64,000 bases of DNA, from the NCBI GenBank assembly GCA_029252555.1, contig JAQXBF010000025.1:1-64000 (forward strand), given 5' to 3'. A program made the translations under genes and the position numbers. The stretch is from Porticoccaceae bacterium. GTDB taxonomy: Bacteria; Pseudomonadota; Gammaproteobacteria; Pseudomonadales; Porticoccaceae. The notes under the pieces are model-generated. The model had not been told where the DNA came from. It made no database searches and saw only the letters and a list, made by a program, of their open reading frames with translations. This document shows, in pieces, positions 30,327-39,480 of the stretch. How positions within the stretch are numbered: position 1 is the first letter of the stretch; each line of letters opens with the position of its first letter.

Positions 30327-32066
30327 TTATGCAGGGCTATTGGTAATCCACAAGGTTTGGTAGGGCTGCATGGGTAACTGCACATTGGGGATACAGGGCT
30401 GGCCGGTAATTAAATCTTGCCACTGTTCATTGTCGATCAAATTAATATCGGCTAGAGATAGGTGCTGGACCTGATCACTGATATTGCTGACGCAGAAAAT
30501 ACTCTGCTGGCGATCTAAACTCTGGCGCCAGAAACCAAATAGCTGGTCACCCAGATGCAAGGTGAACTGGGTGGCATTGGGGTGAAAGGCAGTTTGTCGA
30601 CGGCGTATCTTCAGCAGCTGCTTGAGTTGGTTATACACTTGGTGGTGGGTACTATTTTGATCGGCAAGCTTCTCTTCAAGTTGGCTGTACTCCCATTGAT
30701 GGCGATTAATGGCTCGGTTATGGCCGCTGTTTTCGACGCGTTGATGGTCATTGCGGGTGCCAACTAGGCTGTGAATATAGATGGCTGGAATACCTTCCAG
30801 CGCTAGCATAATGGAGTGGGCGCAGACAAAACGTGGCAGTCCTAAATCGTCTGCGCCATTCACCGTGCCCTGTAGGGCATCAAATAATGAGATATTTATT
30901 TCATAGGGTTTGCTGCCGCCATCGTCCAGTGCCCGCCACGACACATAACCACCAAAGCCCTGCATAGTGGTAACCAATGTATTGATCTCAGTATCGCTGA
31001 GTAGGCCCTCTGCTGGTCTTAAACCTATGCCATCGTGGGAGGCGACAAAGTTAAAGTAGGCGGTGCCATTGCGCGCCGGTGGCATGCTCATCATCCATTG
31101 CTTGAGGTAGGCGCAGCTGCCGGTGACTAGGCTATTCACTAACAGGGGTGGCAATGAAAAGTTGTAGACGCAATGGGCTTCGTCGGCATTGCTAAAGTAG
31201 CTGAGATTTTCACGGTTGGGAATATTAGTTTCGGTAATAATAATGGCGTCGTGCTTGGCCTGTTCGATCAGGGTTCGAAATAGGCGCACCATTTCATGGG
31301 TCTGTGGCAGATTTAGGCAGTTGGTGCCTATCTCTTTCCACAGAAAGGCGATGGCGTCGAGGCGGAAAATACGCACGCCATTATCCAGATACTGTTTAAT
31401 AATACTGACAAACTGTTTAAGCACTTCTGGGTTGCGAAAGTTTAAATCGACTTGGTCATGGCTAAAGGTGCACCAGACATATTGTGTGCCGGTGGAGGTT
31501 TCTACTTCCCGCAGTAGGTCATTGGTGCGCGGCCTCACCACGGCACTGAGATCATCCTCTGGACTGGCAGTATAAAAAAAATTATGCCCGGGGTCGCGGC
31601 CTTGTTTAAAATTTTCAAACCAGGGGCTGCGGGCAGAGCAGTGATTCACCACCAAATCTGCCATTAGGGAATAGTTATTGGCGATGGCATTGATATGGTT
31701 CCAGTCGCCCAGAGCGTCATTGACGCTGGAATAATCCAGTACCGAGAAACCATCGTCGGAGGTAAAGGGGTAGAAGGGCAGTATATGCACGCCACTAATT
31801 GAGCTGCGCATATATTTATCCAGAAAGCGGTTTAAGGTTCGCAGTGGTTTTTCATTGTCTGCCAGCACAGAGTCGCCATAGGCAATAACTAGACTATCGG
31901 TTTGATCCCAATGGTTGATATTACGATTTTCGATTACTTCTTTATCGCTAAGACCCATCAGTGCGATCAGTTCATCGCCAAAGTTTTTAGCCGTGTTGAG
32001 TTCGCCGTCTTGATAAACAGCGGCTAGGTGTTTCTCTACCTGTGCCTGTAAGTTAGTTTGCGCCAT
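30327..32066 (-). CDS. GH13_18 sugar phosphorylase, probably glucosylglycerate phosphorylase
   Basis: A 579-residue alpha-amylase-superfamily phosphorylase of the sucrose-phosphorylase group. The (beta/alpha)8 landmarks are DLVVNHCS, the nucleophile aspartate in [11 protein letters not shown], the acid/base glutamate in IITETNIPN and ASHDGIG. Sequence alone allows sucrose phosphorylase. Its place 2 nt behind a glucosyl-3-phosphoglycerate synthase and a matching phosphatase favours glucosylglycerate as substrate, as in the YcjM group. It would release glucose-1-phosphate and glycerate when the osmolyte is recycled. Confidence 0.82.
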   Translation of the reverse strand: MAQTNLQAQVEKHLAAVYQDGELNTAKNFGDELIALMGLSDKEVIENRNINHWDQTDSLVIAYGDSVLADNEKPLRTLNRFLDKYMRSSISGVHILPFYPFTSDDGFSVLDYSSVNDALGDWNHINAIANNYSLMADLVVNHCSARSPWFENFKQGRDPGHNFFYTASPEDDLSAVVRPRTNDLLREVETSTGTQYVWCTFSHDQVDLNFRNPEVLKQFVSIIKQYLDNGVRIFRLDAIAFLWKEIGTNCLNLPQTHEMVRLFRTLIEQAKHDAIIITETNIPNRENLSYFSNADEAHCVYNFSLPPLLVNSLVTGSCAYLKQWMMSMPPARNGTAYFNFVASHDGIGLRPAEGLLSDTEINTLVTTMQGFGGYVSWRALDDGGSKPYEINISLFDALQGTVNGADDLGLPRFVCAHSIMLALEGIPAIYIHSLVGTRNDHQRVENSGHNRAINRHQWEYSQLEEKLADQNSTHHQVYNQLKQLLKIRRRQTAFHPNATQFTLHLGDQLFGFWRQSLDRQQSIFCVSNISDQVQHLSLADINLIDNEQWQDLITGQPCIPNVQLPMQPYQTLWITNSPA

Positions 32067-32068
32067 AC

Positions 32069-33289
32069 TTAAGAAAACTCTACATTATCAGCTTCTACGG
32101 CTTCAACCAGCTGTTCAAAAATATCCGGTATGGCGCTAACAACACGGTTCCAGCTGGGGATAAAGGGCCTCTCCATGGGTAAATTAAAAAATACTTCACC
32201 GGCTTTAATGATATTCTCGGTAAACATTTCTACTGCTTTTTCCTCTTCATGAATATCCAATGTTAGGCCATTCATAATGGCATCGTTATGGCAGTTCTCT
32301 ACGGTATCCAGTGCCAGTCGATAGTAGGTTGCCTTTAATGAGCGAAAGGCTTCTGTGCTGAATACTTCTCCCTGTGTCGCCAGTTTTCTAAACAACGCTT
32401 TGGCGATATCAATAGACATTTTTGACAGGCCATCGCCGTCATTATCGAGTGACAGCTTTTGGTGTTTATGATCGTAGTTATCGGCAATATCAACCTGGCA
32501 TAAACGGTTGCTGGCATAGTTGCGATACATCTCAGAAAGCACACCAATTTCTAAACCCCAGTCGCTGGGAATGCGAATATCGTTAAGCACATCTCGGCGA
32601 AATGAAAACTCTCCGGCCAATGGGTAACGATAGCTATCCATATAGTTTAAGTAGTCGGTATGACCAACGGTTTTTTTCAGTGCGCGTAAAAGGGGAGAGA
32701 CTAATAGCCTTGAAACACGGCCATTAATTTTGCCATTGGCGACTCTAGCGTAATAGCCTTTACAAAACTCGTAGTTAAATCTGGGATTAGCAACGGGGTA
32801 AATCAGGCGCGCTAAAAGTTCTCGATTGTAGGTGGTGATATCGCAGTCATGGAGTGCCACAGATTCGGCTTTATTAGAGGCTAAGGTGTACCCCATGCAG
32901 TACCAAACATTGCGGCCTTTGCCTAATTCTTTGGGGGCCAGATCTAATTTTTGCAGTTTTGCATCCAGGGCTTTGAGTCTTGGCCCTTCATTCCATAGCA
33001 CTCTGTGGTCTTGAGGCAGCTTGGCAAAAAATGACAGTGCTTCTCGATATTGATCTTCGCTCGCACGGTCAAGACCAATCACAATTTGATTGAGATAGGG
33101 CACCTGCTTTAGCTCATTGATAATCTTGGGCATAGCTTCGCCCTCCAACTCAGAAAATAATGAGGGAAGGATTAGGCCCAATGGTCTGGTTTGAGAAAAG
33201 TTAACCAGCTCCTGTTCCATATCAGCCAGAGGCCGATGGGACAGATTATGTAATGTGGTGATATTGCCGTTTTGGTGAAAGTCGCCCAT
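32069..33289 (-). CDS. gpgS: Glucosyl-3-phosphoglycerate synthase (GT81)
   Basis: Joins a nucleotide-activated glucose to 3-phosphoglycerate, the first step to glucosylglycerate. The 406 residues begin [16 protein letters not shown], as family members do. They carry the [12 protein letters not shown] segment, the metal-binding stretch [21 protein letters not shown] and the acceptor-region GEFSFRRDV. It is the middle gene of a phosphatase–synthase–phosphorylase operon (27-nt and 2-nt gaps). Glucosylglycerate is a compatible solute favoured under salt stress with nitrogen limitation. Confidence 0.9.
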   Translation of the reverse strand: MGDFHQNGNITTLHNLSHRPLADMEQELVNFSQTRPLGLILPSLFSELEGEAMPKIINELKQVPYLNQIVIGLDRASEDQYREALSFFAKLPQDHRVLWNEGPRLKALDAKLQKLDLAPKELGKGRNVWYCMGYTLASNKAESVALHDCDITTYNRELLARLIYPVANPRFNYEFCKGYYARVANGKINGRVSRLLVSPLLRALKKTVGHTDYLNYMDSYRYPLAGEFSFRRDVLNDIRIPSDWGLEIGVLSEMYRNYASNRLCQVDIADNYDHKHQKLSLDNDGDGLSKMSIDIAKALFRKLATQGEVFSTEAFRSLKATYYRLALDTVENCHNDAIMNGLTLDIHEEEKAVEMFTENIIKAGEVFFNLPMERPFIPSWNRVVSAIPDIFEQLVEAVEADNVEFS

Positions 33290-33316
33290 AGGTTTCTCAG
33301 TTAGTGATGGTTATAT

Positions 33317-34138
33317 TTAAAAGTGATTTTTTAACCAGGCCACGATGCCCTCAACCCAACCATTCGGCCCGGTGGCATTGCTTTGGTAGAGATTTTTGGT
33401 GCGCTTCAGCTGTGGCATATCGTGGTTGCTGGAGCGTATTACCAACGCGGAATCTGCGGCCTCTAGCATGCTGATATCATTGTTGCTGTCACCGATGGCA
33501 ATTGATTGGAACTGGCCATACTGGGCTTGATACAGGGCCTGCAATTGCAATAGAGCGCGACCTTTGTCGGTGTTGCCACCCATGCTTAAAAAACGTCCGC
33601 CCTGCAGCAGGTGGGCGCCAGCATCGGTTAGCTTTTGAATAAAGTCTGCCTTGCGGCTTTCGCTACCAAGCCAGTTAATGGGTTCGCTGTATTCCCTCTG
33701 CTGGGCGAGGGTGGCTTGCTCTAGGGTAAGCCCGGTGAGCAGCGCCAAGCCTTCGATGCCTTGGTCGGCGCAGATTGAGCTAAAGGTCTGATACTCGTCG
33801 GCAAAAGGTTTACCGATCTGATTGAGTATGCCAATCCACCGGCTACGCGGTTCTGTATTGCTGATTATCCAGTAATCCTCAAACTCAGTTGCTGGCTCAG
33901 GGTACTGGGTAAAGTAGTCCTTGGGTATGCAGATAGCAGAGCCATTTTCGATAATAAATGGATGCAGGTTATTGATGATCTTTCTTAAGACGAGGACTTC
34001 GGCACGGGTTTTACTGGTAATTGGGATAACAGGGATACCCTGTGATTCCAATCGATCAAGGTAGTTGGCTGCCGGAGCAAAGCTGTAGGTATGATGGTCG
34101 AGCAGACTGCCGTCGAGATCAGTAAAGATAAGTTTCAT
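33317..34138 (-). CDS. Glucosyl/mannosyl-3-phosphoglycerate phosphatase (HAD-IIB)
   Basis: A 273-residue HAD phosphatase of the MpgP/GpgP type. Motif I FTDLDGSLLD, motif II TSKTR, and motif IV GDSNNDISML are present. Next to gpgS it should dephosphorylate glucosyl-3-phosphoglycerate to glucosylglycerate; the mannosyl analogue is the family alternative. The start ATG overlaps the stop of a 24-codon leader ORF (ATGA). Confidence 0.88.
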   Translation of the reverse strand: MKLIFTDLDGSLLDHHTYSFAPAANYLDRLESQGIPVIPITSKTRAEVLVLRKIINNLHPFIIENGSAICIPKDYFTQYPEPATEFEDYWIISNTEPRSRWIGILNQIGKPFADEYQTFSSICADQGIEGLALLTGLTLEQATLAQQREYSEPINWLGSESRKADFIQKLTDAGAHLLQGGRFLSMGGNTDKGRALLQLQALYQAQYGQFQSIAIGDSNNDISMLEAADSALVIRSSNHDMPQLKRTKNLYQSNATGPNGWVEGIVAWLKNHF

Positions 34139-34209
34139 GACTTATTGCGCCCTTTTTTGGTGCGGTAGCGCACCATAATGGGAACCCTAATGGGGGTATT
34201 GATGCTCAT
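34135..34209 (-). CDS. Candidate 24-residue leader ORF overlapping the phosphatase gene
   Basis: On the minus strand, ATG at 34209 opens a small basic peptide (MSINTPIRVPIMVRYRTKKG...) whose TGA overlaps the phosphatase ATG by 4 nt. AAGGA lies about 5 nt upstream, a better RBS than that of the gene it precedes. Within it, TGGTGCG and CGCACCA form a 7-bp hairpin. It could be a coupling leader or a chance ORF. It is too short for the ORF track. Confidence 0.4.
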   Translation of the reverse strand: MSINTPIRVPIMVRYRTKKGRNKS

Positions 34210-34406
34210 TATTTTCCTTGGTCGTTCGAGTGTCTGTATTTCATCGTGTTGGTGATCTTGCTTTCTGGGTTTATTGCAGAAAGCGTGCCAAGCTGGTTAT
34301 GATTAAGCCAAATTAAAACTAGAGGTTAGCCGCGATACAGCGAGTAGCCACTTGCCACAGTCAAATGGGGCAATCATTGACAATAATAATTCTTAGGGGA
34401 TTTCAC

Positions 34407-35939
34407 ATGCCGCATTCACAGACCGCAGATATCGGCCTTGGTCAAACTATTTTGCGTCGTGCCGCTATTTCACCCAATCAATCTGCAATAACCTTTGAGG
34501 GCAGTACCCAGACTTTTGCTGAGCTCGGTGATCGGGTGCGCCGCATGGCCACTGTGCTGCGTGCTGGCGGTATTTCGGCCGGTGACCGGGTGGGCTATAT
34601 CGGTCTTAATCATCCTGTGTTTTTAGAAATGCTCTATGCCTGTGGCTGTCTGGGCGCGGTATTTGTGCCGTTAAACTTCCGCTTAACTGGCCCTGAGGTG
34701 CGCTTTATTGCCAATGATGCAGGGATTAGCGCGATGGTGGCAGACGATATGCTGCGTCCTTTGATCGATGAAGAGCGGGATAATCTTGAATGCATGCGCT
34801 ATATCACTGCCGAAGCCAATGCGGATAATTGGGAATCTCTTGAGTCACTGATGGCCGCTGCGGCACCGATTAAAGCCAGCGAAAAAGTCGATGCTGATGA
34901 TGTCGCCTTTATTATGTATACCTCTGGTACCACCGGCCTACCCAAAGGCGCGATGCTGACCCATGGCAATATATTCTGGAACAGTATTAATGTGTGCTTT
35001 GGTGAGGACGGTGTTTCAGGCACCACGTTGACCTGTGCGCCGTTGTTCCATATTGGCGGCCTCAATGTGACCACGCTAATGTCTCTGTCGAAGGGGGTTG
35101 AGGTGGTGTTGCTGCGCAGCTTTGATGCGGGGCAGGTGCTGTCTTTAATTGAGAAGCACAAGGTCACCACTATGTTTGGTGCGCCGACGATGTTCCTGAT
35201 GATGGTGCAGGATGAAAGTTTTGCCATCACAGATTTATCCAGCATTGCTACCTTGACCTGCGGTGGTGCGCCTGTGCCTGTGCCGCTGATTAAAACCTAT
35301 GGTGAGCGAGGTATTACGTTCTGTCAGGGTTATGGCTTAACGGAGACGGCCCCTTTTGCCAGCCTATTGGCCAGTGATCAAGCGATGGCTAAAGTAGGCT
35401 CGGCGGGCAAGGCACCGATGTTTACCGAGGTGCGTATTGTTGATGAAAATAATAATCCGGTAGCGGCCGGTGTGCACGGAGAGGTCTGTATTAAAGGCCC
35501 CAATGTGATGAAGGGTTATTGGAATCGTGAAGAGGCTACCGCTGAGGCTATTGATACTCAGGGTTGGTTCCACAGTGGTGATATTGGCTATCTGGACGAC
35601 GAGGATTTTTTGTTTCTCTGCGATCGGGTTAAAGATATGGTGATCACCGGCGCTGAGAATGTTTACCCTGCCGAGGTTGAAAGTATTCTCTACGGTCATC
35701 CATCTATTATTGAAGTCGCTGTTATTGGCCTGCCCGATGAAAAATGGGGTGAGGCGGTAACCGCCATTGCTGTATTGGAAGAGGGTGCGGAGCTAACCCT
35801 GGAAAGTCTGCGTGACTTTGCTGGTGAGTCTCTGGCTCGTTATAAGCTGCCCAGCCAGTTGCGCCTTGTTGACATACTTCCAAGAAACCCGGCGGGTAAG
35901 GTACAGAAGTTTAAGTTAAAAGAAGAGTTTGACGTCTAA
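34407..35939 (+). CDS. Acyl-CoA synthetase (AMP-forming)
   Basis: Activates a carboxylic acid to its CoA thioester. It has 510 residues from the preferred start. The adenylation motifs are YTSGTTGLPKGAMLTHGN, GYGLTETAP, and the hinge/C-terminal GDIGYLDDEDFLFLCDRVKDM with the conserved lysine in NPAGKVQKF. The track begins at ATG 34365, but ATG 34407 has AGGGGA 6 nt upstream and starts right before the conserved N-terminus. Chain length or terpenoid specificity cannot be read off. The catabolic genes downstream suggest a role like AtuH. Confidence 0.9.
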   Translation: MPHSQTADIGLGQTILRRAAISPNQSAITFEGSTQTFAELGDRVRRMATVLRAGGISAGDRVGYIGLNHPVFLEMLYACGCLGAVFVPLNFRLTGPEVRFIANDAGISAMVADDMLRPLIDEERDNLECMRYITAEANADNWESLESLMAAAAPIKASEKVDADDVAFIMYTSGTTGLPKGAMLTHGNIFWNSINVCFGEDGVSGTTLTCAPLFHIGGLNVTTLMSLSKGVEVVLLRSFDAGQVLSLIEKHKVTTMFGAPTMFLMMVQDESFAITDLSSIATLTCGGAPVPVPLIKTYGERGITFCQGYGLTETAPFASLLASDQAMAKVGSAGKAPMFTEVRIVDENNNPVAAGVHGEVCIKGPNVMKGYWNREEATAEAIDTQGWFHSGDIGYLDDEDFLFLCDRVKDMVITGAENVYPAEVESILYGHPSIIEVAVIGLPDEKWGEAVTAIAVLEEGAELTLESLRDFAGESLARYKLPSQLRLVDILPRNPAGKVQKFKLKEEFDV

Positions 35940-35948
35940 ACTCTGTTG

Positions 35949-37433
35949 CTAAGAAAACAGCCCATGCACAAACCAGCGCTGACTGCTGGTTTCTCTAAAT
36001 AACCAATAGCGCGCGCCGTTACTATCGCAAGCCAGATAGTAATCGCGCTGCTGTTCTGCCTGCCACCAGTTGCCACATAAACGCTCGGGCCCACTGATAA
36101 TGGTTAGGGGCTGACGCCAGTATAGTTTTTTATTGCGCAGGTGCACTGGCGCTGGGTCGGTCAATAACCACAGGGGCTGGGGTGCTTTTAGTTTTTCATT
36201 AAGGCTTGTATTGCTGTGTTTGCCCGGTGTGGCCAAGGTGCTGGCCTGTTCTGGCAGATAGTCTTGATTGAGTATAGGTTGCGATAGGGCGTCTATGCCC
36301 AGCCGTGCATTCAGGCTATCAATCAATTCACAGGACTGTTGGGCGGTCTTCTGGTTATCGAATAAATCCAAATTAAACACACCCATGGGTGCTTCAATAA
36401 ATTGATCCACATGCAAAATAATTTGCTCAATACTGAGGGGCAGTTCTAAGCGCTCTAGTTGTAATCGACTCAGCATCAATAGGGTCGACCAGTTATTTTG
36501 ACTGCCGGAGAGTTGTATCTGCATTTTCTGAGACTCTCCTATTAAAGGTTCAAAATGCCATTCAATCTCCCGGCAGTGACATTGCCGTGCCATCAGGTAC
36601 TGACACAGATGCTGCAATAGCGTTTTCATGGGAAACAGCAAACTCTCTTTATTAAAAATGCCCTGGGGGTTTTGGATAAGATCGCGAAAGCTATTGGCGG
36701 GCTGAAAGCGCGGTGCATTAAAAGGCTTTTCATTATTTAACTGGGCGATGGTAAGCATAAGTTCAGCATTAAAACGACGGCTTAATGCGCTGCGGGGTAG
36801 GGCTAATAAATCGCCCACTGTATTTAAGCCAAGCTGCTTAAAACTTTGCTGCTGTTTGCGATTGATTTCTAGAAGACTTAAATCTGTGCTGAGAAGGCGG
36901 CGCTGTATTTCTGTTTGATCCGGTAGCTGGGTTTCAAAATCAGGCCCGCAGAGTAGCTTTGCTGCCAGTGGGTTTTGGCCTATGCCATTAACGGCAGTAA
37001 TGGATTGAAAGCGAAGTCTATAGTCTAGTTCTCGAAGTAGCGCATCGTAACCTTTAAACAATTTATAGCAGCCTGATATTTCTAGCCACAGCCCTGAGCT
37101 GTGATTGAAAAGCCCAAAGTCAGTGAGAATAACCACCGGACTAAAGCTATAGGCGACCAGCGCCAGCTGTTGTAGCAACTGCTGTTCCTGTTCAATCTGC
37201 CTGGGCAATACTTCAAGCTCTGGACACAGAGCCAGAGCAGTGGAGATAGAGAGGTTAGGCTCTATTCCCCAGGCTGCTGCCTGAGTATTGCAGCACAGCA
37301 CCCGTTGAATATTCTTTTGCAGACTAACAACAGCGATGGGTTTTTGTGCCTGCTCTATGGGCACCTGAGGCAATAATGTCTCAAGCGGCAGTAGAGGAAA
37401 ATGCAGGTACAGCCAAATATCTCGCTTTAACAT
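35949..37433 (-). CDS. imuB: ImuB, catalytically inactive Y-family polymerase homologue
   Basis: Hub protein of the ImuA–ImuB–DnaE2 mutasome, 494 residues. The N-terminal Y-family fold (WLYLHFPLLPLETLL) lacks the paired catalytic acidic residues of active Y-family polymerases. A helix-hairpin-helix region follows (LGLNTVGDLLALPRSALSRRF). The C-terminus ends WFVHGLFS, typical of ImuB. It directly abuts imuA (TAG then ATG, no gap). Confidence 0.92.
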   Translation of the reverse strand: MLKRDIWLYLHFPLLPLETLLPQVPIEQAQKPIAVVSLQKNIQRVLCCNTQAAAWGIEPNLSISTALALCPELEVLPRQIEQEQQLLQQLALVAYSFSPVVILTDFGLFNHSSGLWLEISGCYKLFKGYDALLRELDYRLRFQSITAVNGIGQNPLAAKLLCGPDFETQLPDQTEIQRRLLSTDLSLLEINRKQQQSFKQLGLNTVGDLLALPRSALSRRFNAELMLTIAQLNNEKPFNAPRFQPANSFRDLIQNPQGIFNKESLLFPMKTLLQHLCQYLMARQCHCREIEWHFEPLIGESQKMQIQLSGSQNNWSTLLMLSRLQLERLELPLSIEQIILHVDQFIEAPMGVFNLDLFDNQKTAQQSCELIDSLNARLGIDALSQPILNQDYLPEQASTLATPGKHSNTSLNEKLKAPQPLWLLTDPAPVHLRNKKLYWRQPLTIISGPERLCGNWWQAEQQRDYYLACDSNGARYWLFRETSSQRWFVHGLFS

Positions 37434-38129
37434 CTAGTTATTAAGCTGTCGTACAGGGTAAGTTCGATACCGATCTGCGGGCAATAGGGCGAGTTTGGTT
37501 CTCTGGGTATTGGCTTCTCCCAACGATAGTTGCAACTGCGCGCCACCCGCTACACCACGCTGTTTGCGCACGTTTAATAACAGCTGGTTAACCTCTAAGC
37601 TCTTTAGTTCTAAACGCAGTGCCGCTGGCGAGGGTGCAGACAGTGCACTGGGGGTACTAAATAAAAATGCCGCATTGCCATTATCTGCTGCGGCCAGTTG
37701 CAGCTTGCGCAGGTTGGCATAGCGGAGCGGTGGTTGCTTTGTCCAGGCCAGCAATAGGGCGCTACTGCGAATAGATTGCTCGGCGGCCCACAGCCATTCG
37801 GTGTGATTTTTGCTGCGCACCACAAGCAGTTTATCCAAGGCAATACCCGCTGCCGCCAGGCGCGGTGCATAGGGCTGATAGGGCGGGTCGAGCCAGACGC
37901 AGAGTTGATTGTTATCTGCGTAATATTTAATGGTTGGCAGCAATAGACTCAGTTCGCCAATGCCAGGTTGCTGTGGCATAAGCTCGGTGAGAGCTGAAAT
38001 GGGCCAGCCACCCTGCAATAGCAGATCTAAATTATTATGACCTGTAGTTATGGTGCGACGGGGTAGGCGCTGGCTGCGGCCGCGCCAAGTATCTTGGCGG
38101 GAGAGTACTGTAGCTATATTGTTGGGCAT
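37434..38129 (-). CDS. imuA: ImuA, RecA/SulA-like mutasome protein
   Basis: A 231-residue protein of the ImuA/SulA-like family, with the RecA-type core beginning TTGHNNLDLLLQGGWPISALTEL and ending LALLPADRYRTYPVRQ. It regulates or delivers the mutasome in translesion synthesis. It is the first gene of the imuA–imuB pair; a LexA box lies 43 nt upstream. It diverges from an AraC-type regulator. Confidence 0.88.
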   Translation of the reverse strand: MPNNIATVLSRQDTWRGRSQRLPRRTITTGHNNLDLLLQGGWPISALTELMPQQPGIGELSLLLPTIKYYADNNQLCVWLDPPYQPYAPRLAAAGIALDKLLVVRSKNHTEWLWAAEQSIRSSALLLAWTKQPPLRYANLRKLQLAAADNGNAAFLFSTPSALSAPSPAALRLELKSLEVNQLLLNVRKQRGVAGGAQLQLSLGEANTQRTKLALLPADRYRTYPVRQLNN

Positions 38130-38171
38130 TAAATTGAGGCTGCGTTACGAGTAAGACCTATTTCTTTACTA

Positions 38172-38187
38172 CTGTTAATATATACAG
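38172..38187. promoter_or_regulatory. LexA box upstream of imuA
   Basis: CTGTTAATATATACAG fits CTGT-N8-ACAG. It is nearly the mirror of the box before dnaE2, so both halves of the split mutasome should respond to SOS. Confidence 0.9.
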
Positions 38188-38329
38188 TATTTTGCGATAT
38201 GTCATCTGTTATAGAAAAGTCTTGCCCAATGTTTATTTGCTTCCTTTTGGGTATTCAAAACAACCGCTGTATGAGTCTATTCGCTGGTGGTACAGTAACG
38301 CCTTACACAGCAGCCCAAACCTTTCATTT

Positions 38330-39364
38330 ATGTCGACAATACTTAATCGAGCACAGCTTATAGACCCCAATTGGACCGTTTATGCGGCGCCAATCAGCAC
38401 GCTATTGCAGGTGAGTGAGCAGTTGGGTCTGGATACTAATGCGCTGCTTATGGCCTCTGGCCTGGAAGCCTCAGAGTTAACGATTCCTGATCGCCGTTTC
38501 CCGGTGAGCAACTATTTCAGGTTATTTCAGCAGATGGCGGATGCGTCACGCGACCCGGATATTGGTTTGACCGTGGGTCGTGTAACCTTTCTAAAAGGGC
38601 TTAATTTACAGCTGTATCTGTCTACGGTGTGTCAGTCTTTTCGCGACTATCTCAATCTGATCCCCAGTGCTCTGCGACTGCGAGGGGATATTGGTCAGAT
38701 AACGGCCTATCGAGACGGCAATCTGGTGGAGCTGCGCTGGGAGCCTCTATTAAGTCAAACCGGCCTTAGGCGCTATATTAGTGATGATATATTGGCGGCG
38801 TCGGCCGGTATCTTTGATTCTCTCTGTGTGATGCCGGTATCTGTGGTCAAGGCGAATTTTACCTATTCTCGGCCCCAGGATATGACTAGACTGGAGGATA
38901 CATTTGGTCGCAATCTGGCTTTTGACCAGCCTTATAGCAGTCTATTTTTTGAGCGCGAAGCCCTTGGGTTTCCGATGCTGAAACAGGACTATCAGGCGTG
39001 GTCCGATCAGGATAACCCATTCCGGGAGTTCTTTGAGGGCGATGACCCAGCCGATCAACTGCTGTCCAATCTAAGGCAATCTATTGTGCAGTACCTGCCT
39101 GAGGGTGAGGTAACTATCGATAAGCTGGCTAGCAAGCTTAATATCTCCCGGCGCACATTGCAGCGCAGGCTATCTGAGCGTGATACCAGTTTCTTGAATA
39201 TCTTGCAGGAGGTGCGCTCTAAAGTCGCATTACGTTATCTGTCCGATAAACGCCTGGGTATTACCGAAATAGCCTTTCTGTTGGGTTATGGTGATCAGGG
39301 CTCTTTCTCCAGCGCCTTTAAAAGCTGGCATGGGGTTTCGCCTCGAGATTACCGCCGCAAATAG
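38330..39364 (+). CDS. AraC-family transcriptional regulator (arabinose-binding-like N-domain)
   Basis: The N-terminal part resembles the arabinose-binding-type sensor domain (residues about 20–205). The C-terminal AraC DNA-binding domain has two HTHs (VTIDKLASKLNISRRTLQRRL and ITEIAFLLGYGDQGSFSSAF), ending GVSPRDYRRK. I start at ATG 38330 (344 residues, MSTILNRAQLIDPNW) because the 46 extra residues of the track ORF have no family character. It precedes the acyl-CoA dehydrogenase at 39.5 kb by 116 nt and may control it or the nearby catabolic genes. Confidence 0.87.
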   Translation: MSTILNRAQLIDPNWTVYAAPISTLLQVSEQLGLDTNALLMASGLEASELTIPDRRFPVSNYFRLFQQMADASRDPDIGLTVGRVTFLKGLNLQLYLSTVCQSFRDYLNLIPSALRLRGDIGQITAYRDGNLVELRWEPLLSQTGLRRYISDDILAASAGIFDSLCVMPVSVVKANFTYSRPQDMTRLEDTFGRNLAFDQPYSSLFFEREALGFPMLKQDYQAWSDQDNPFREFFEGDDPADQLLSNLRQSIVQYLPEGEVTIDKLASKLNISRRTLQRRLSERDTSFLNILQEVRSKVALRYLSDKRLGITEIAFLLGYGDQGSFSSAFKSWHGVSPRDYRRK

Positions 39365-39480
39365 TCCTGTCGGGTTGGCATTTATTCCCAACTCATTGGC
39401 GCTTATAAAGTTGCCAGTTGCATGTACTCAATCTACTATCTGTGCTCTAAATCCTTATAACTATAATAACAGGTATTGCT

